64,000 nucleotides of DNA from Sphingobacterium sp. HMA12 (lineage in GTDB: Bacteria > Bacteroidota > Bacteroidia > Sphingobacteriales > Sphingobacteriaceae). The translations under genes and the position numbers were made by a program. The DNA lies in NCBI RefSeq assembly GCF_002933815.1, contig NZ_BEYR01000002.1, forward strand, positions 755,704 through 819,703. The letters run 5' to 3'. Below the pieces are notes generated by a model. That model was not told where the DNA came from. It made no database searches and was given only the letters and a program-made list of their open reading frames with translations. Shown one piece after another: positions 1 through 9,078 of the stretch; the stretch's first letter is position 1, and each line of letters opens with the position of its first letter.

Positions 1-1
1 T

Positions 2-538
2 AAAAACTCACCTGAAGGCATGGCAGTACTGGAGTGGTGGCGCTTGGCTTGCATCGAGTGGTGTTATAATCGGAGGGAACCCGGAAGATTTGGGGATCAA
101 AAATATTTGGATGTGTGGGCATCGAAGTTTAGTGGAATACATGTTTTAGAGCATCTTGGCGGAGGGGTAGCCCCTTGGAATGTCCAACAATATGATTTTG
201 ACCATAAAATAGGTCAGATCTGGGGCAAAGAACTTGCTAGTCAACATTTATTCCCGGTTATATTCTATCACTTTCATGCCTTAAAATATGCTGAAAAGAA
301 TTCTTTTACTCTTGCTGGGGCAAATTTGATCAGTGATAACGATATCGAATTTCTGTACAAGCCGTATATCGGAGCGTTAAAAAGTTCTGGGCGTGAAATC
401 AAATCGATCTCACGTTCGCTCAAATTTCATGAAACCAATGAAATTCCCCGCATTAGAAAATCATTACGCCGTATGTTCAATTTATATGTTCTCGGCAAAT
501 TTAGAGAATACTACCACCAATCCTATTTTTTAAGATAA
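2..538 (+). CDS. Putative glycosyltransferase, 3' part (cut by window edge)
   Basis: The frame is open to the left edge, so the N-terminus lies outside the window; the first in-window ATG at 20 is internal and reads straight on from upstream codons. The visible part has a pattern I associate with Bacteroidota LPS or capsule sugar transferases: EGMAVLEWWRLACIEWC, then GDQKYLDVW, then GGGVAPWN. The FGDQKYLD stretch resembles the acceptor-side end of nucleotide-diphospho-sugar transferases. The stop overlaps the ATG of the next gene by one base (TAATG), so it is translationally coupled to fdtA. The general sugar-transferase role is fairly secure from motif memory and neighbours; donor and acceptor are unknown. 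Confidence 0.6.
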   Translation, partial: KNSPEGMAVLEWWRLACIEWCYNRREPGRFGDQKYLDVWASKFSGIHVLEHLGGGVAPWNVQQYDFDHKIGQIWGKELASQHLFPVIFYHFHALKYAEKNSFTLAGANLISDNDIEFLYKPYIGALKSSGREIKSISRSLKFHETNEIPRIRKSLRRMFNLYVLGKFREYYHQSYFLR

Positions 539-939
539 TGGCTTATCAGATTGACCTAAAAACATTCACCGATGAGCGTGGACATCTAACGGTGATCGAA
601 AAAGTTATTCCGTTCGATGTGAAGCGGATATTTTATATCTATGGCGTAGATGGTTCTATCCGCGGCGGACATCGTCATCATCAAACGATACAGGCAGCGA
701 TTTGTCTGAAAGGAAGTTGTGCTATTTATAACCAGGATGGAATTAGTGAGCGCGTTTTTGAATTGAATTCACCAGATCAATGCCTGATTTTGGAACCTAA
801 AGATTGGCATCAGATGTTTGACTTCTCAGAAGATGCCATTCTTATGGTCCTTGCTTCCGAATATTTTGATTCAACAGATTATATTTACGAACCTTATTTT
901 ATATATGATCGCTTACGAGAGCTTGCAGCAAGTCAATAA
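538..939 (+). CDS. fdtA: dTDP-4-oxo-6-deoxyglucose 3,4-ketoisomerase (FdtA/QdtA-type cupin)
   Basis: A single-domain cupin of 133 residues, the usual size for the FdtA/QdtA/WxcM-like family. These enzymes move the keto group of dTDP-4-keto-6-deoxyglucose from C4 to C3, preparing it for 3-amino sugar formation. The family opening (FTDERGHLTVIEK, residues 10-22) and the catalytic histidine cluster RGGHRHHQ (42-49) are both present. It is coupled by TAATG to the upstream transferase and overlaps the aminotransferase start by 35 bases, the partner expected for Fuc3N or Qui3N synthesis. Sequence alone does not decide between the galacto (Fdt) and gluco (Qdt) product. Confidence 0.85.
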   Translation: MAYQIDLKTFTDERGHLTVIEKVIPFDVKRIFYIYGVDGSIRGGHRHHQTIQAAICLKGSCAIYNQDGISERVFELNSPDQCLILEPKDWHQMFDFSEDAILMVLASEYFDSTDYIYEPYFIYDRLRELAASQ

Positions 940-1993
940 GGAATTTATGGAGGAATATACCAATGCTTTCCAGAAGGTATTGCATGGAGGCTGGTATATT
1001 TTGGGAAAGGAAGTTGAGCAGTTTGAGCAATCATTTGCGAGTTATTGTGGTGTTGAGCATTGCATCGGAGTGGCGTCGGGGTTGGACGCGCTGGTTTTGT
1101 CGTTACGTTATTTTGGTTTTAATCCGGGCGACGAAGTCATTGTTCCGGCAAATACCTATATCGCATCGATACTCGCTATTATGCAGGTTGGCCTAAAACC
1201 GGTTTTGGTAGAACCTGATATAACGACTTACAACATTGATCCAGAAAAAATTGAGTCTGCTATTACAGTACGGACGAAGGCTATTCTTGTTGTGCATCTT
1301 TATGGAAAGATGTGTGACATGGATTCCATTTTACTGCTTGCGAAACAATATAATTTAAAGGTTATTGAGGATTGCGCGCAAGCCCATGGGGCTATTTATA
1401 AAGGTCAAAAGGCCGGCTCATTTGGCGAGTTTGGAGCATTTAGCTTTTATCCAACAAAGAATTTAGGCGCCTTGGGAGATGCAGGAGCGATCACTTGTAA
1501 AGATCAGGGATTAAATCAATCCATTCGTACATTACGAAATTACGGTTCTTCGGCTAAATATGTCTTTGATGATGTGGGCTATAATTCCAGACTTGATGAG
1601 TTACAGGCGGCTTTTTTATCTGTAAAATTGAAGTATTTGGATAAGATTACTGTACATAAACAGATGCTGGCCACAATTTACCGAAGTGAATTGAAGTCTG
1701 ATTTTATTCTTCCGGCGGTAGAAGGTGGTTTTGAGGATGTTTATCATATTTTTGCTATACGTCACCCTGAACGAGATCGGCTCAAAAAGTATTTATTAGA
1801 TAGCAACATTGGAACAGAAATCCATTACCCAATAGCTCCACACCATCAAAAAGCAATGAATGGGATTTTATCTGGCGCAAGCTATCCAATCTCAGAAGAG
1901 ATTCACCGAACAATACTTAGTCTTCCGATTTCCTATGGACACACGGAAGCGGATATTAGTAGGGTGGTTGAGGTAATGAATAAGTTTTCTTAA
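905..1993 (+). CDS. fdtB: dTDP-3-amino-3,6-dideoxyhexose transaminase (DegT/DnrJ/EryC1 family)
   Basis: PLP-dependent sugar aminotransferase of 362 residues. I place the start at 905 (MIAYESLQQVNKEF) because family members begin there; an in-frame ATG at 818 would add 29 residues read from inside fdtA. The internal aldimine lysine is K185 in SFYPTKNLGALGDAGA. Other family landmarks are GVASGLDAL, VIVPANTYIAS, EDCAQAHGA and YNSRLDELQAA. It should aminate the 3-keto sugar made by the preceding cupin, using glutamate as donor. No N-acetyltransferase follows; if one exists it lies outside the window. The 3' end overlaps the convergent DUF6492 gene by 38 bases. Confidence 0.85.
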   Translation: MIAYESLQQVNKEFMEEYTNAFQKVLHGGWYILGKEVEQFEQSFASYCGVEHCIGVASGLDALVLSLRYFGFNPGDEVIVPANTYIASILAIMQVGLKPVLVEPDITTYNIDPEKIESAITVRTKAILVVHLYGKMCDMDSILLLAKQYNLKVIEDCAQAHGAIYKGQKAGSFGEFGAFSFYPTKNLGALGDAGAITCKDQGLNQSIRTLRNYGSSAKYVFDDVGYNSRLDELQAAFLSVKLKYLDKITVHKQMLATIYRSELKSDFILPAVEGGFEDVYHIFAIRHPERDRLKKYLLDSNIGTEIHYPIAPHHQKAMNGILSGASYPISEEIHRTILSLPISYGHTEADISRVVEVMNKFS

Positions 1994-2927
1994 AGTTTTT
2001 TGCGATTAATTTATTCAGAGATCTTATCAATGGAATTTTTTCCAAGAAAAAAAATAAGGCAATACGTCTTTTGTTGACTTTAATCTTTTTAGGATTAATG
2101 TCTTGCCAGATTTCGAATGTCGCATAATGTAAACCTAAGACCTCCAAAAACTTGAGGTCTTTTGTATGTGGTAGAGTGTCCAAAATCATACTGCCATTTC
2201 TGGTTGTATTTAATAATTCCGAAGGCGAGGTCCGTAAACGAAAATGCTCGGGATGGGTTGAATTAAGAAAATTACCGTAAGTTTCATACTCTGAGAAGCC
2301 CGAAAGTGCGATATCTTTTGTGGCTATATTTTCAAGGATGTAATACGGCCAAGACTGATCTCCTGCTTTTTTGCTGATCTCAAGTAACATGTTTTGCATC
2401 AGCTTTGTTTGAACCATAAAATGTTCGGATATAAACGAGTAGTTGACCGTTTTTTTCAGACCGAGTATATGTTCTAATGTTTCAAAATATGGCTGGTGAT
2501 TTTCTTCACTCTTTTGAATTAAAACCCGGTTATCCTGGTCAAAGAAATGGATCGGTTTTAATGGTATTGTATCCGCATCCCATATTAGATAATAGTCACT
2601 TTGAATAATTTTGGAAATTTCCATTTTTAAAAACTGTTGGAAATACCAACCCGCACGATCACCATTATCTATTTTCTGTTTTAGAAAGGTGGTTATAGAT
2701 CGAAAATTGAATCGATCGAACAATTCATTTTCGTTAACAAGAACTAAGGTGGTTAAACTGAGCGACTGAAACTTTTCGAAATGAGAAGGGCTTGTTATGA
2801 CATAGATTTGTTGCGCCTGAAAAAATCGCTTAACCTGATTGATCACAACTTTCGCAATTTCGATGTGTTGTGGACCGACGCAGATGACAATGTCGTAATT
2901 TGGGTTATTTGCAAATGCTCGCATCAC
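1956..2927 (-). CDS. DUF6492-like putative glycosyltransferase
   Basis: A 323-residue protein that begins with a GT-A-like strand (YDIVICVGPQHIEI). It has an aspartate-rich site YLIWDADTIPLKP typical of metal-binding DxD sugar transferases, and a late LGLHYATFEIW segment. The overall pattern matches the uncharacterised DUF6492 family found in polysaccharide loci. It is the last gene of a leftward three-gene block (GT2, GT11, this gene) and lies 17 bases after the fucosyltransferase-like gene. Its 3' end overlaps fdtB tail-to-tail. Two ATGs are adjacent at the start (MM). Substrate unknown. Confidence 0.6.
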   Translation of the reverse strand: MMRAFANNPNYDIVICVGPQHIEIAKVVINQVKRFFQAQQIYVITSPSHFEKFQSLSLTTLVLVNENELFDRFNFRSITTFLKQKIDNGDRAGWYFQQFLKMEISKIIQSDYYLIWDADTIPLKPIHFFDQDNRVLIQKSEENHQPYFETLEHILGLKKTVNYSFISEHFMVQTKLMQNMLLEISKKAGDQSWPYYILENIATKDIALSGFSEYETYGNFLNSTHPEHFRLRTSPSELLNTTRNGSMILDTLPHTKDLKFLEVLGLHYATFEIWQDINPKKIKVNKRRIALFFFLEKIPLIRSLNKLIAKNFKKTYSLPQPPY

Positions 2928-2944
2928 TAGCGAATCTAAATGAG

Positions 2945-3802
2945 TTAAAATGTAACAAAAGTCGGTAAAATCAATCCCGTGGTATCTATCGTGGCATCAT
3001 TAATCCATTTTTTTGGCGATACCACAACTTTCTCTGGATTATCGTTTAACCAAGCACCCCACCAGCTAAAGCTGCTATTTGCAATAATATGGTGCTTACA
3101 CAACGACATTAATTGTAGATCTCTAAAGCTATTGGAACCTACGTTGTGCTCAACAAAAATCGCATTTAAATTCTTAAATCTAGATTTACACCAGTTTATA
3201 TCATTGGAAAATACTATAAATAAGGGCGATTCTTGTGTTTCAAGGATATACTGTATGCTCTTTTCATAATATTCTTCTGTACAGATATCTTTAAATAATG
3301 GTTCCTGCAGATAATCTCCTCTACGAACATGTAGTGATACCGCATTTTGTTGCTGTATCAAGTGCTGTATACGTATATTTTCAGTGGCTTTAAATGGAGG
3401 GAATGTAAGATGCTGACGAAGAAGCGATGCTACTTGATTAATATAGTCAATATGTTGCCAATATCCCCAATAATAGCGACTTCTGAGGTCCTCAAAAATA
3501 TTTTTTGTGTAAGAAAAAGGCGAAGTTTCCTCAAAATAGATATGCTTCGTATTATACAGTCGCCTTAGTTTTCGCCACAACCATTTGCTATTGTGTCTGG
3601 TATAGATATTTGTTTCAAAAGTACTGAGTTGTGGAAGTTTAATGTTGAATACTGTTTCTAATTCGAAACCATTGTGTAGGTGGTAGCCATTAAAATCTTC
3701 TAAATCGACTTTTACGTGCTTAAATTTTTGTTGCAATGCCAAAAAAAAAGCATACTGAAAGAGCTGATTTCCCAGACCGCCTAAGAATTTTACTATTTTC
3801 AT
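2945..3802 (-). CDS. Alpha-1,2-fucosyltransferase-like protein (GT11)
   Basis: 285 residues, the usual GT11 length. It has the family N-terminus IVKFLGGLGNQLFQYAF, the donor-binding motif SLHVRRGDYL, and the conserved C-terminal NSSFSWWGAWLN. GT11 enzymes transfer L-fucose from GDP-fucose to galactose in alpha-1,2 linkage on O-antigens or capsules. Its ATG overlaps the stop of the upstream GT2 gene by four bases (ATGA), indicating one transcript. No GDP-fucose synthesis genes (gmd, fcl) are visible here, so the donor must come from elsewhere. Family assignment is strong; acceptor not deducible. Confidence 0.88.
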   Translation of the reverse strand: MKIVKFLGGLGNQLFQYAFFLALQQKFKHVKVDLEDFNGYHLHNGFELETVFNIKLPQLSTFETNIYTRHNSKWLWRKLRRLYNTKHIYFEETSPFSYTKNIFEDLRSRYYWGYWQHIDYINQVASLLRQHLTFPPFKATENIRIQHLIQQQNAVSLHVRRGDYLQEPLFKDICTEEYYEKSIQYILETQESPLFIVFSNDINWCKSRFKNLNAIFVEHNVGSNSFRDLQLMSLCKHHIIANSSFSWWGAWLNDNPEKVVVSPKKWINDATIDTTGLILPTFVTF

Positions 3803-4812
3803 TTTTTAAAAATAAAAAGATTTTTGAACGTATTCTTAAATGCCCGGCGTAATTGTTTAGCATTAATATATTTCCATCCAAAGAACGGAGAGGCAAAAAA
3901 ATAGAGGAGCGTATTTTTTTTACCATTATTCATAATTACCTCGTACCATTTTTGGAAAATAAACTGATATGTTCTAAGGGATAATGATTCATTAGAGGGA
4001 TTGATACGACTTAGTAATTGAATATAAAATTTCTTATATTCAATTACGCTAATACTAGGCCATTCAAAAGGAGGTGTTATCATTTTCTGATATTTTATCT
4101 CCGAGGGTAGATCAATGTTACGAAGAATATTTTCTTTTATTGGTAAAATTTGATTTTCAAGTTCTAATGCATATTTTTTTGAAATGCCTGAAGTATGATC
4201 GCGATAAAAAAGTAGACACTTATCTAAATTTGATACTGGATACTTTGTTGAAATTCTTAGAAATAAATCGTAATCTTCTGCAAGGGGAATTCGGTATCCA
4301 TTAAATTCTCTAAATACATTCATTCTCATCATAATTGACGAGTGTGTGAAATTGTTGCCAAAAAATAAGAGGTGCCGAAGTAAATCTGGGTCTGTTTCTA
4401 CCTTAAATTTTTGCCCTGTAGGTATTCCATTTGGATCTATTACATCCGCATGACCACCTATTAGAACAAGTTCAGGCCTCTTATTAAATTCATTTAAAAG
4501 TAATTCTAAACGATCAGGGATAGCAATATCATCACTGTCCATAATTGCAATAAACTCACCTTTACCCTCCTGTAAGGCTCTGTTGCGCGTAATGACGACA
4601 CCTTGGTTCGTATGATTTTGAAGTAGTCTTATTCTACTATCTTCAAATTTCCTAATTTCATTTAAGGTACCGTCCAAGGAACAATCATCTATAATTAGGA
4701 GCTCAAAATTATTATAGGTTTGATCTAGGATACTCTGAATTGCTTGTGCAATATATCTTTCCGTATTATATGCGGCCATTAAGACCGTTATTAAAGGCTG
4801 CTTTGAATTCAT
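3799..4812 (-). CDS. Family 2 glycosyltransferase
   Basis: GT-A fold transferase of 337 residues. The GT2 signature is complete: ITVLMAAYNTERYIAQAI at the N-terminus, LLIIDDCSLDGT for nucleotide binding, the metal site FIAIMDSDDIA, and a later PLAEDYDLFLRIS acceptor-side motif. The C-terminal ~100 residues are basic and have no clear membrane span. It is the first gene of the leftward block ending in the DUF6492 gene. The sugar it transfers cannot be told from sequence. Confidence 0.82.
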   Translation of the reverse strand: MNSKQPLITVLMAAYNTERYIAQAIQSILDQTYNNFELLIIDDCSLDGTLNEIRKFEDSRIRLLQNHTNQGVVITRNRALQEGKGEFIAIMDSDDIAIPDRLELLLNEFNKRPELVLIGGHADVIDPNGIPTGQKFKVETDPDLLRHLLFFGNNFTHSSIMMRMNVFREFNGYRIPLAEDYDLFLRISTKYPVSNLDKCLLFYRDHTSGISKKYALELENQILPIKENILRNIDLPSEIKYQKMITPPFEWPSISVIEYKKFYIQLLSRINPSNESLSLRTYQFIFQKWYEVIMNNGKKNTLLYFFASPFFGWKYINAKQLRRAFKNTFKNLFIFKK

Positions 4813-5154
4813 TATAATATTATTACCAAGTTTGGTATATTTAAGCAGTGCTTTATTTAAAACACTAGCTCAGGACAGAATTATACAATATTTTCTTTTG
4901 GTGTAAAAATATGTAAAAATATTGAAAGGTCATTTTATTGAATCTATAAACAAGCATTTCCCGAAATTTATCTCGACAATAGAAGATAAATCATTTTGAA
5001 AAATATTCTAACATCTAGGAGTATGAAAGCTAATATTTATCTTTGTCATGATATCGGTTAGAAAGTCCAAGGAAGAGATAATATTATTTTCAACATAACA
5101 TATAAAAAGAATACTATCTGCTAGTATATTTGGGACTTATGATTTAAATATTTT
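4813..5154. other. AT-rich divergent intergenic region
   Basis: This 342-base gap separates the leftward GT2 gene and the rightward gene at 5155. It is very AT-rich and holds no convincing gene. A TACCAA-GT-TTGGTA dyad sits just upstream of the GT2 start. A TAnnTTTG box lies near the right end and is listed separately. A 12-codon mini-ORF at 5023 was considered and not accepted. Confidence 0.6.
5125..5132 (+). promoter_or_regulatory. Candidate -7 promoter box (TATATTTG)
   Basis: Exact match to the Bacteroidota -7 consensus TAnnTTTG, 22 bases before the ATG of the following gene. No clear TTTG is found at the expected -33 distance. The match is short and the region AT-rich, so chance is possible. 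Confidence 0.4.
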
Positions 5155-6156
5155 ATGAAGAAAAGAATTTTGTTGCTTGTTCCAAATGATTATAAACTAT
5201 ATTCACTAATAGAACGAAATCTGCTAGATATTGGTTTTGAGGTAACGGTTGTCCTTCACGATTCCATAAAATTTCGATATAAAAATATATTCCAGAGACT
5301 CTACAAAACTTTTAGAAAAATTTATGATAGGAACAACGGATATAAAAAGAAACTTGTAACTGATTATAACGCTATTCAGCTGACAAAAATAATTGAAGAA
5401 TTTGAAGAATTTGATTATTGTTTGGTACTCCGTGCAGATTTTTTTCATGAAAAGGTATTATTAGCGGCCAAAAATAAAGCTAAATATATGGTGTCCTACC
5501 ATTATGATGGGTTAAGACGGAGTCCGGAGATTTTTAAATTGATTCCCATATTTGATAAGTTTTATGTATTCGATGAAGATGATATTATCTCAAATAACGA
5601 ACTACAGACCCATCTTTTACATAATTTTTATTTTGATTTTGCTCAGGAAACTAATTCAATTAATTATGATGCTTATTTTTTAGGCTTTTATCATCAAAGT
5701 AGGGAGCATTTTTTGTTGAATTTGTTCGATATATTGACTAAAATTTACAAAAAAGTAAAATTTCAGATTGTTTTTATATCTGATCAGCTAGAAAATGTAG
5801 GTCTTTATATGGAGAGGGGGGTAGAGTGTTTAACTGAAGTTATTCCATTCGAAGATTATCTGAAGTTTATAGAACAGACAAAAATAATTGTGGATTTTTT
5901 AATCGGCGATCATAATGGATTATCGTTTCGGATATTTGAAGGATTGAAATACGAAAAAAAAGTGATTACGACAAATATCAATGTTGTTAAATATGATTTT
6001 TATCACCCGAATAATTTTTATGTTTTAGACTATTCTTCGATGAATGAAGCAGATATAATTACATTTCTTAGAGCTCCATATGTTACTGTGGAGCTTGAAA
6101 TAAGAAAGAAATATAGCTTTTCCTCATGGATCAGTCAAATATTGGATGTCGATTAA
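5155..6156 (+). CDS. GT-B-like glycosyltransferase, paralogue A of three
   Basis: A 333-residue protein clearly related to the products at 8122 and 9047. Shared landmarks, in order: a KRILLLVPNDY-type N-terminal strand, the block YKNIFQRLYKTF, a FDKFYVFDEDD strand, and the donor-site-like GLSFRIFEGLKYEKKVITT, ending with a KYSF..W helix. The GLSFR-FE box followed by a lysine-rich loop resembles the C-terminal nucleotide-sugar site of GT-B/CgeB-like transferases. It sits alone on the plus strand, ending two bases from the stop of the convergent GT2 gene. I cannot assign a CAZy family with confidence. Confidence 0.6.
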   Translation: MKKRILLLVPNDYKLYSLIERNLLDIGFEVTVVLHDSIKFRYKNIFQRLYKTFRKIYDRNNGYKKKLVTDYNAIQLTKIIEEFEEFDYCLVLRADFFHEKVLLAAKNKAKYMVSYHYDGLRRSPEIFKLIPIFDKFYVFDEDDIISNNELQTHLLHNFYFDFAQETNSINYDAYFLGFYHQSREHFLLNLFDILTKIYKKVKFQIVFISDQLENVGLYMERGVECLTEVIPFEDYLKFIEQTKIIVDFLIGDHNGLSFRIFEGLKYEKKVITTNINVVKYDFYHPNNFYVLDYSSMNEADIITFLRAPYVTVELEIRKKYSFSSWISQILDVD

Positions 6157-6158
6157 AT

Positions 6159-6962
6159 TTAATAATTTGCTTCTGATGCTACCAAATTTCCATCTTCGTC
6201 AAATTTCCAGGAACTTGAGCCAGAGGAAGTTTTCATGTATACACTCTGTTCTTCTGTAAGATTTTTGGGATCCAAATACCAGCCCATGTGTTTACAGGTA
6301 AAATTTCCTGAAATACGGATACCCTCATAAAATTTCATTGGTTTCACCTTGAATTTTTTCGGATATTTAGGTTTATAAAGGGCAAATGTAGTATCTATTC
6401 CAGCTTTGTATATGTTTGGCTCTAATTTTTCCAGCCAAAATTGTTTTTCCCATTTTAGTACTTTTTCTTTAAACGGATAAAAATTTGGGATTGTTTTTAG
6501 GTCAAGTGCAAATCCAACTTTTTGTATTTTACCATGATATCTATCCATGATATTTATCATTATATCTAAAAAGTTGTCTGGTAATTTTTCGTTCGGAAGA
6601 ATATCGGCATCAGTAATACAATAGTATCCGTATCCATATTTTTTCTGAAGATCTTCATGTTCAAAAAATACCATGTGTCCTAAATTTTCAGACATCATCT
6701 CTATTTTTACTTTGCCGTTAATTTGCCTATAATAAGTTAAAAGAGGTTCATATGTTGATTTATTATCAATAATTATTATATTTTTAATATTTTTAGCTAG
6801 AAGAAAAGAAACCAAATTTTTTAAATTTTCCAACTGATTATAATTGATAATTATAATCGGAATGCTCCTAGGATCTTTTCTTTGTATTTTTACTTTCTTA
6901 TCGAAATAAATTAAAGATTTATACTGTAAAAAATGATATATCCGTTTTAATTGTTTTTTCAT
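6159..6962 (-). CDS. Glycosyltransferase, GT-A/family 2-like
   Basis: A 267-residue protein with a basic N-terminus, then IPIIIINYNQLENLKNLV and NIIIIDNKSTYEPLL. These match the first two strands of GT2 enzymes. The metal-binding region is YYCITDADILPNE, and AGIDTTFALYKP and KFYEGIRISGNFTCKHMGWY follow. It is shorter than most GT2 enzymes and lacks the usual C-terminal helices. A TAnnTTTG box lies 25 bases upstream, so it may be transcribed separately from the leftward operon behind it. Acceptor unknown. Confidence 0.68.
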   Translation of the reverse strand: MKKQLKRIYHFLQYKSLIYFDKKVKIQRKDPRSIPIIIINYNQLENLKNLVSFLLAKNIKNIIIIDNKSTYEPLLTYYRQINGKVKIEMMSENLGHMVFFEHEDLQKKYGYGYYCITDADILPNEKLPDNFLDIMINIMDRYHGKIQKVGFALDLKTIPNFYPFKEKVLKWEKQFWLEKLEPNIYKAGIDTTFALYKPKYPKKFKVKPMKFYEGIRISGNFTCKHMGWYLDPKNLTEEQSVYMKTSSGSSSWKFDEDGNLVASEANY

Positions 6963-6986
6963 TAGTAAATTTCATTTTGGTAACTG

Positions 6987-6994
6987 CAAATTTA
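6987..6994 (-). promoter_or_regulatory. Candidate -7 promoter box (TAAATTTG, minus strand)
   Basis: Plus-strand CAAATTTA, that is TAAATTTG on the coding strand, 25 bases before the start of the leftward GT2-like gene. It matches TAnnTTTG exactly; a -33 box is not evident. Confidence 0.4.
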
Positions 6995-7069
6995 GTAAAA
7001 ATAGTGTACACATACATTATAGAGTTTGAATATTTTCTTTTTGCTGTATAATTTTTATTTTAAATTAAA

Positions 7070-8122
7070 TTAACGAATCAGTTTTTTTAAAGTATTTTTC
7101 CAAACATCTACTATATCGCTAATTTCATTATTTATACTATAATTATTCAAAATAAAATCCGAAGCTTGTTTTCTTTGAACTGTTACAAGATCAACGTTTG
7201 TTTCAAATAGATTTATTATATAAATAATTTTATTTACATATCCAACTATGTCTCCTTCTTCTACAGAATATGAAAACTCTGGTTTGAAATATTCTGCTCC
7301 GCCTCGGCCTTTATAGCCAACAACGATACAGCCGCAGGCCATCGCTTCGGCAGGCGGCAAACCAAATCCTTCTCGATGATTGAAACTTAAAAAAATTGAA
7401 CTTTCACGCATAATCTGTGCCACTTCTTTTTCTGATTTATCTTCAATTGGAACCAGATTCCAAGAACCATCCATTCCTCTCAGTCGAAGTATATTAATAA
7501 CTTGTGAGATGTCGTGAGACAATTTTCTTGGCATAAAGCATATTTGTTTTTTCTTCTCTTTGGAATAAAAGAACAGTTCATTGTTTATTCCTAACCTTAA
7601 CTTATGAATTGGAATCTTCGGAAATGTGTATTTAAGATAGCTTTGAGAATCTTCGGAGACTGTTATTACCGCTAAAGTTTTATCATCAGTATATGTATTG
7701 TTTTGTAAATCAAAATTATCTGAATGGTCAAATGTATAGTAACAGTTTTGATTGAATATTACTCGTGGTAAATTAGGCGTAATTTTATGCGCATTTAATC
7801 CATAAAATTCTGGAAAGACCAGTATTGAGTTGCTATCTATTTTTTTACTTACCATCTTCAGAAAGAATAATGTTAATCTTCGAAAGATATTTATGCTTTT
7901 TGAATTTGCTTTGTATTTTATTTGTTTGAAAATATATGGACTATAAGAAATTGGTGGATTATTTTGTAACCATCTCTCTCTATTCCCATGCCATTTATGT
8001 AAAATCCTTGCATTGATTCCATTGTTATTTAATACCTCGACCTGTCGGTACATCTGCTTGACCCCACCAGTAGCATACTTATTTGTAGGGCAGATAAAAT
8101 AAATGATTAAATCTTGTTCCAT
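7070..8122 (-). CDS. Family 4-type (GT-B) glycosyltransferase
   Basis: A 350-residue retaining GT-B enzyme. The N-terminal half has YFICPTNKYATGGVKQMYRQV with the glycine-rich loop facing the acceptor. The C-terminal half has SIFLSFNHREGFGLPPAEAM, the EGFGLPxxEAMA box that binds the nucleotide sugar in GT4 enzymes, followed by ACGCIVVGYKGRGGAEYF. It is the last gene of a leftward four-gene block; its ATG overlaps the previous stop by one base (TAATG). Likely adds one residue of the repeat unit; sugar unknown. Confidence 0.8.
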   Translation of the reverse strand: MEQDLIIYFICPTNKYATGGVKQMYRQVEVLNNNGINARILHKWHGNRERWLQNNPPISYSPYIFKQIKYKANSKSINIFRRLTLFFLKMVSKKIDSNSILVFPEFYGLNAHKITPNLPRVIFNQNCYYTFDHSDNFDLQNNTYTDDKTLAVITVSEDSQSYLKYTFPKIPIHKLRLGINNELFFYSKEKKKQICFMPRKLSHDISQVINILRLRGMDGSWNLVPIEDKSEKEVAQIMRESSIFLSFNHREGFGLPPAEAMACGCIVVGYKGRGGAEYFKPEFSYSVEEGDIVGYVNKIIYIINLFETNVDLVTVQRKQASDFILNNYSINNEISDIVDVWKNTLKKLIR

Positions 8123-9078
8123 TATGATATAATGCTTTCAACCCAATTTTTTAAGGAGTATCTTTTTGCTACTTGTAAACTTGGCTTAAGATACTTTTCA
8201 TCAAGAAATTTTTTAGGGAAATCTATATTATCAATATCCTTTATATATAAAATATTTGTTGCATTGTAAAATTCTAAAGATTTTACATTTTCAGCTGTTG
8301 TGATTAGCTTTTTCTCTAAACCTAAGGCCTCAAATGGCCGAAAAGAAAGCCCTTTTTGATTAGAATGTGATAGATCTAAAATTGCTTTGCTGTCGAAATA
8401 ATATTCACAGGATTTTTTAAAAGGAATAATTTGCTCGATTACTTCCATGTTTTCAGGGAGTTTTTCTTTGATCTGATCTTTTTTATAAACAAAAATCCGT
8501 GCTTTTGCATTTATACCTTGGCTGTCGAAGTATCGAAATAACTTAATAGCATCATTAATTCTATTGTCGTATGTCATCAACAGGGCCACATCAAATTTTA
8601 TTTCCCAATTCTGGGCTTCTTTAAAGTAAAAGTTAGTGATAGGTGTAAATCCATAATGAATACAGTCATCTGGGTCGAAGCTTAAGATATTATCAAATTT
8701 AGCAAGATATTCATTTGGTTGTGGAATTTTTTTTAGACTATCCCACAAAATTACCTTGCTTTTTTTTGATTTGGTTATGGCTTTCTTTAAAGCCTCTTCG
8801 GTTAATAGGTCAGGTCGATTCACAATAAGTAAATCATATTGTCCGAAGTCTTCAATGGTTTGTTGGATATATTGTTCAGTCTTTATTTTTTTTAAATTAT
8901 CTTTTTTGAATGTCTTTAGAAAAAAATTATATATCTTTTCGCCAATGTTTTTGTACTGATAGGGTCTCGTAGAATTTATTTCAATTACTTCATAACCACT
9001 AAAGGATTTTAATCCACTATATACAACTTCGTTAAATCCGTAATAATTAGGAGCTATAAAGAGTAATTTTTTTTTCAT
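8122..9078 (-). CDS. GT-B-like glycosyltransferase, paralogue B of three
   Basis: 318 residues, homologous along its length to the neighbour at 9047 and the protein at 5155. It shows KKLLFIAPNYYGFNE, the block YKNIGEKIYNFFLKTF, FDNILSFDPDD, and GLSFRPFEALGLEKKLITT, then FYNATNILYI and RYSLKNWVES. The GLSFR-FEA-EKK-ITT box is the most conserved part of this local family. Its start lies 32 bases inside the upstream paralogue, and its stop overlaps the next ATG. Tandem duplication with paralogue C is the simplest origin. No experimentally known function recalled. Confidence 0.6.
   Translation of the reverse strand: MKKKLLFIAPNYYGFNEVVYSGLKSFSGYEVIEINSTRPYQYKNIGEKIYNFFLKTFKKDNLKKIKTEQYIQQTIEDFGQYDLLIVNRPDLLTEEALKKAITKSKKSKVILWDSLKKIPQPNEYLAKFDNILSFDPDDCIHYGFTPITNFYFKEAQNWEIKFDVALLMTYDNRINDAIKLFRYFDSQGINAKARIFVYKKDQIKEKLPENMEVIEQIIPFKKSCEYYFDSKAILDLSHSNQKGLSFRPFEALGLEKKLITTAENVKSLEFYNATNILYIKDIDNIDFPKKFLDEKYLKPSLQVAKRYSLKNWVESIIS

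Noticed and set aside
818..904. Upstream start for fdtB
   Set aside because: The extra 29 residues come from reading inside fdtA in another frame and match nothing in the family.
5023..5061. 12-codon mini-ORF (MKANIYLCHDIG) in the AT-rich gap
   Set aside because: Too short and with no codon or neighbour support; it might be a gene remnant but cannot be shown.
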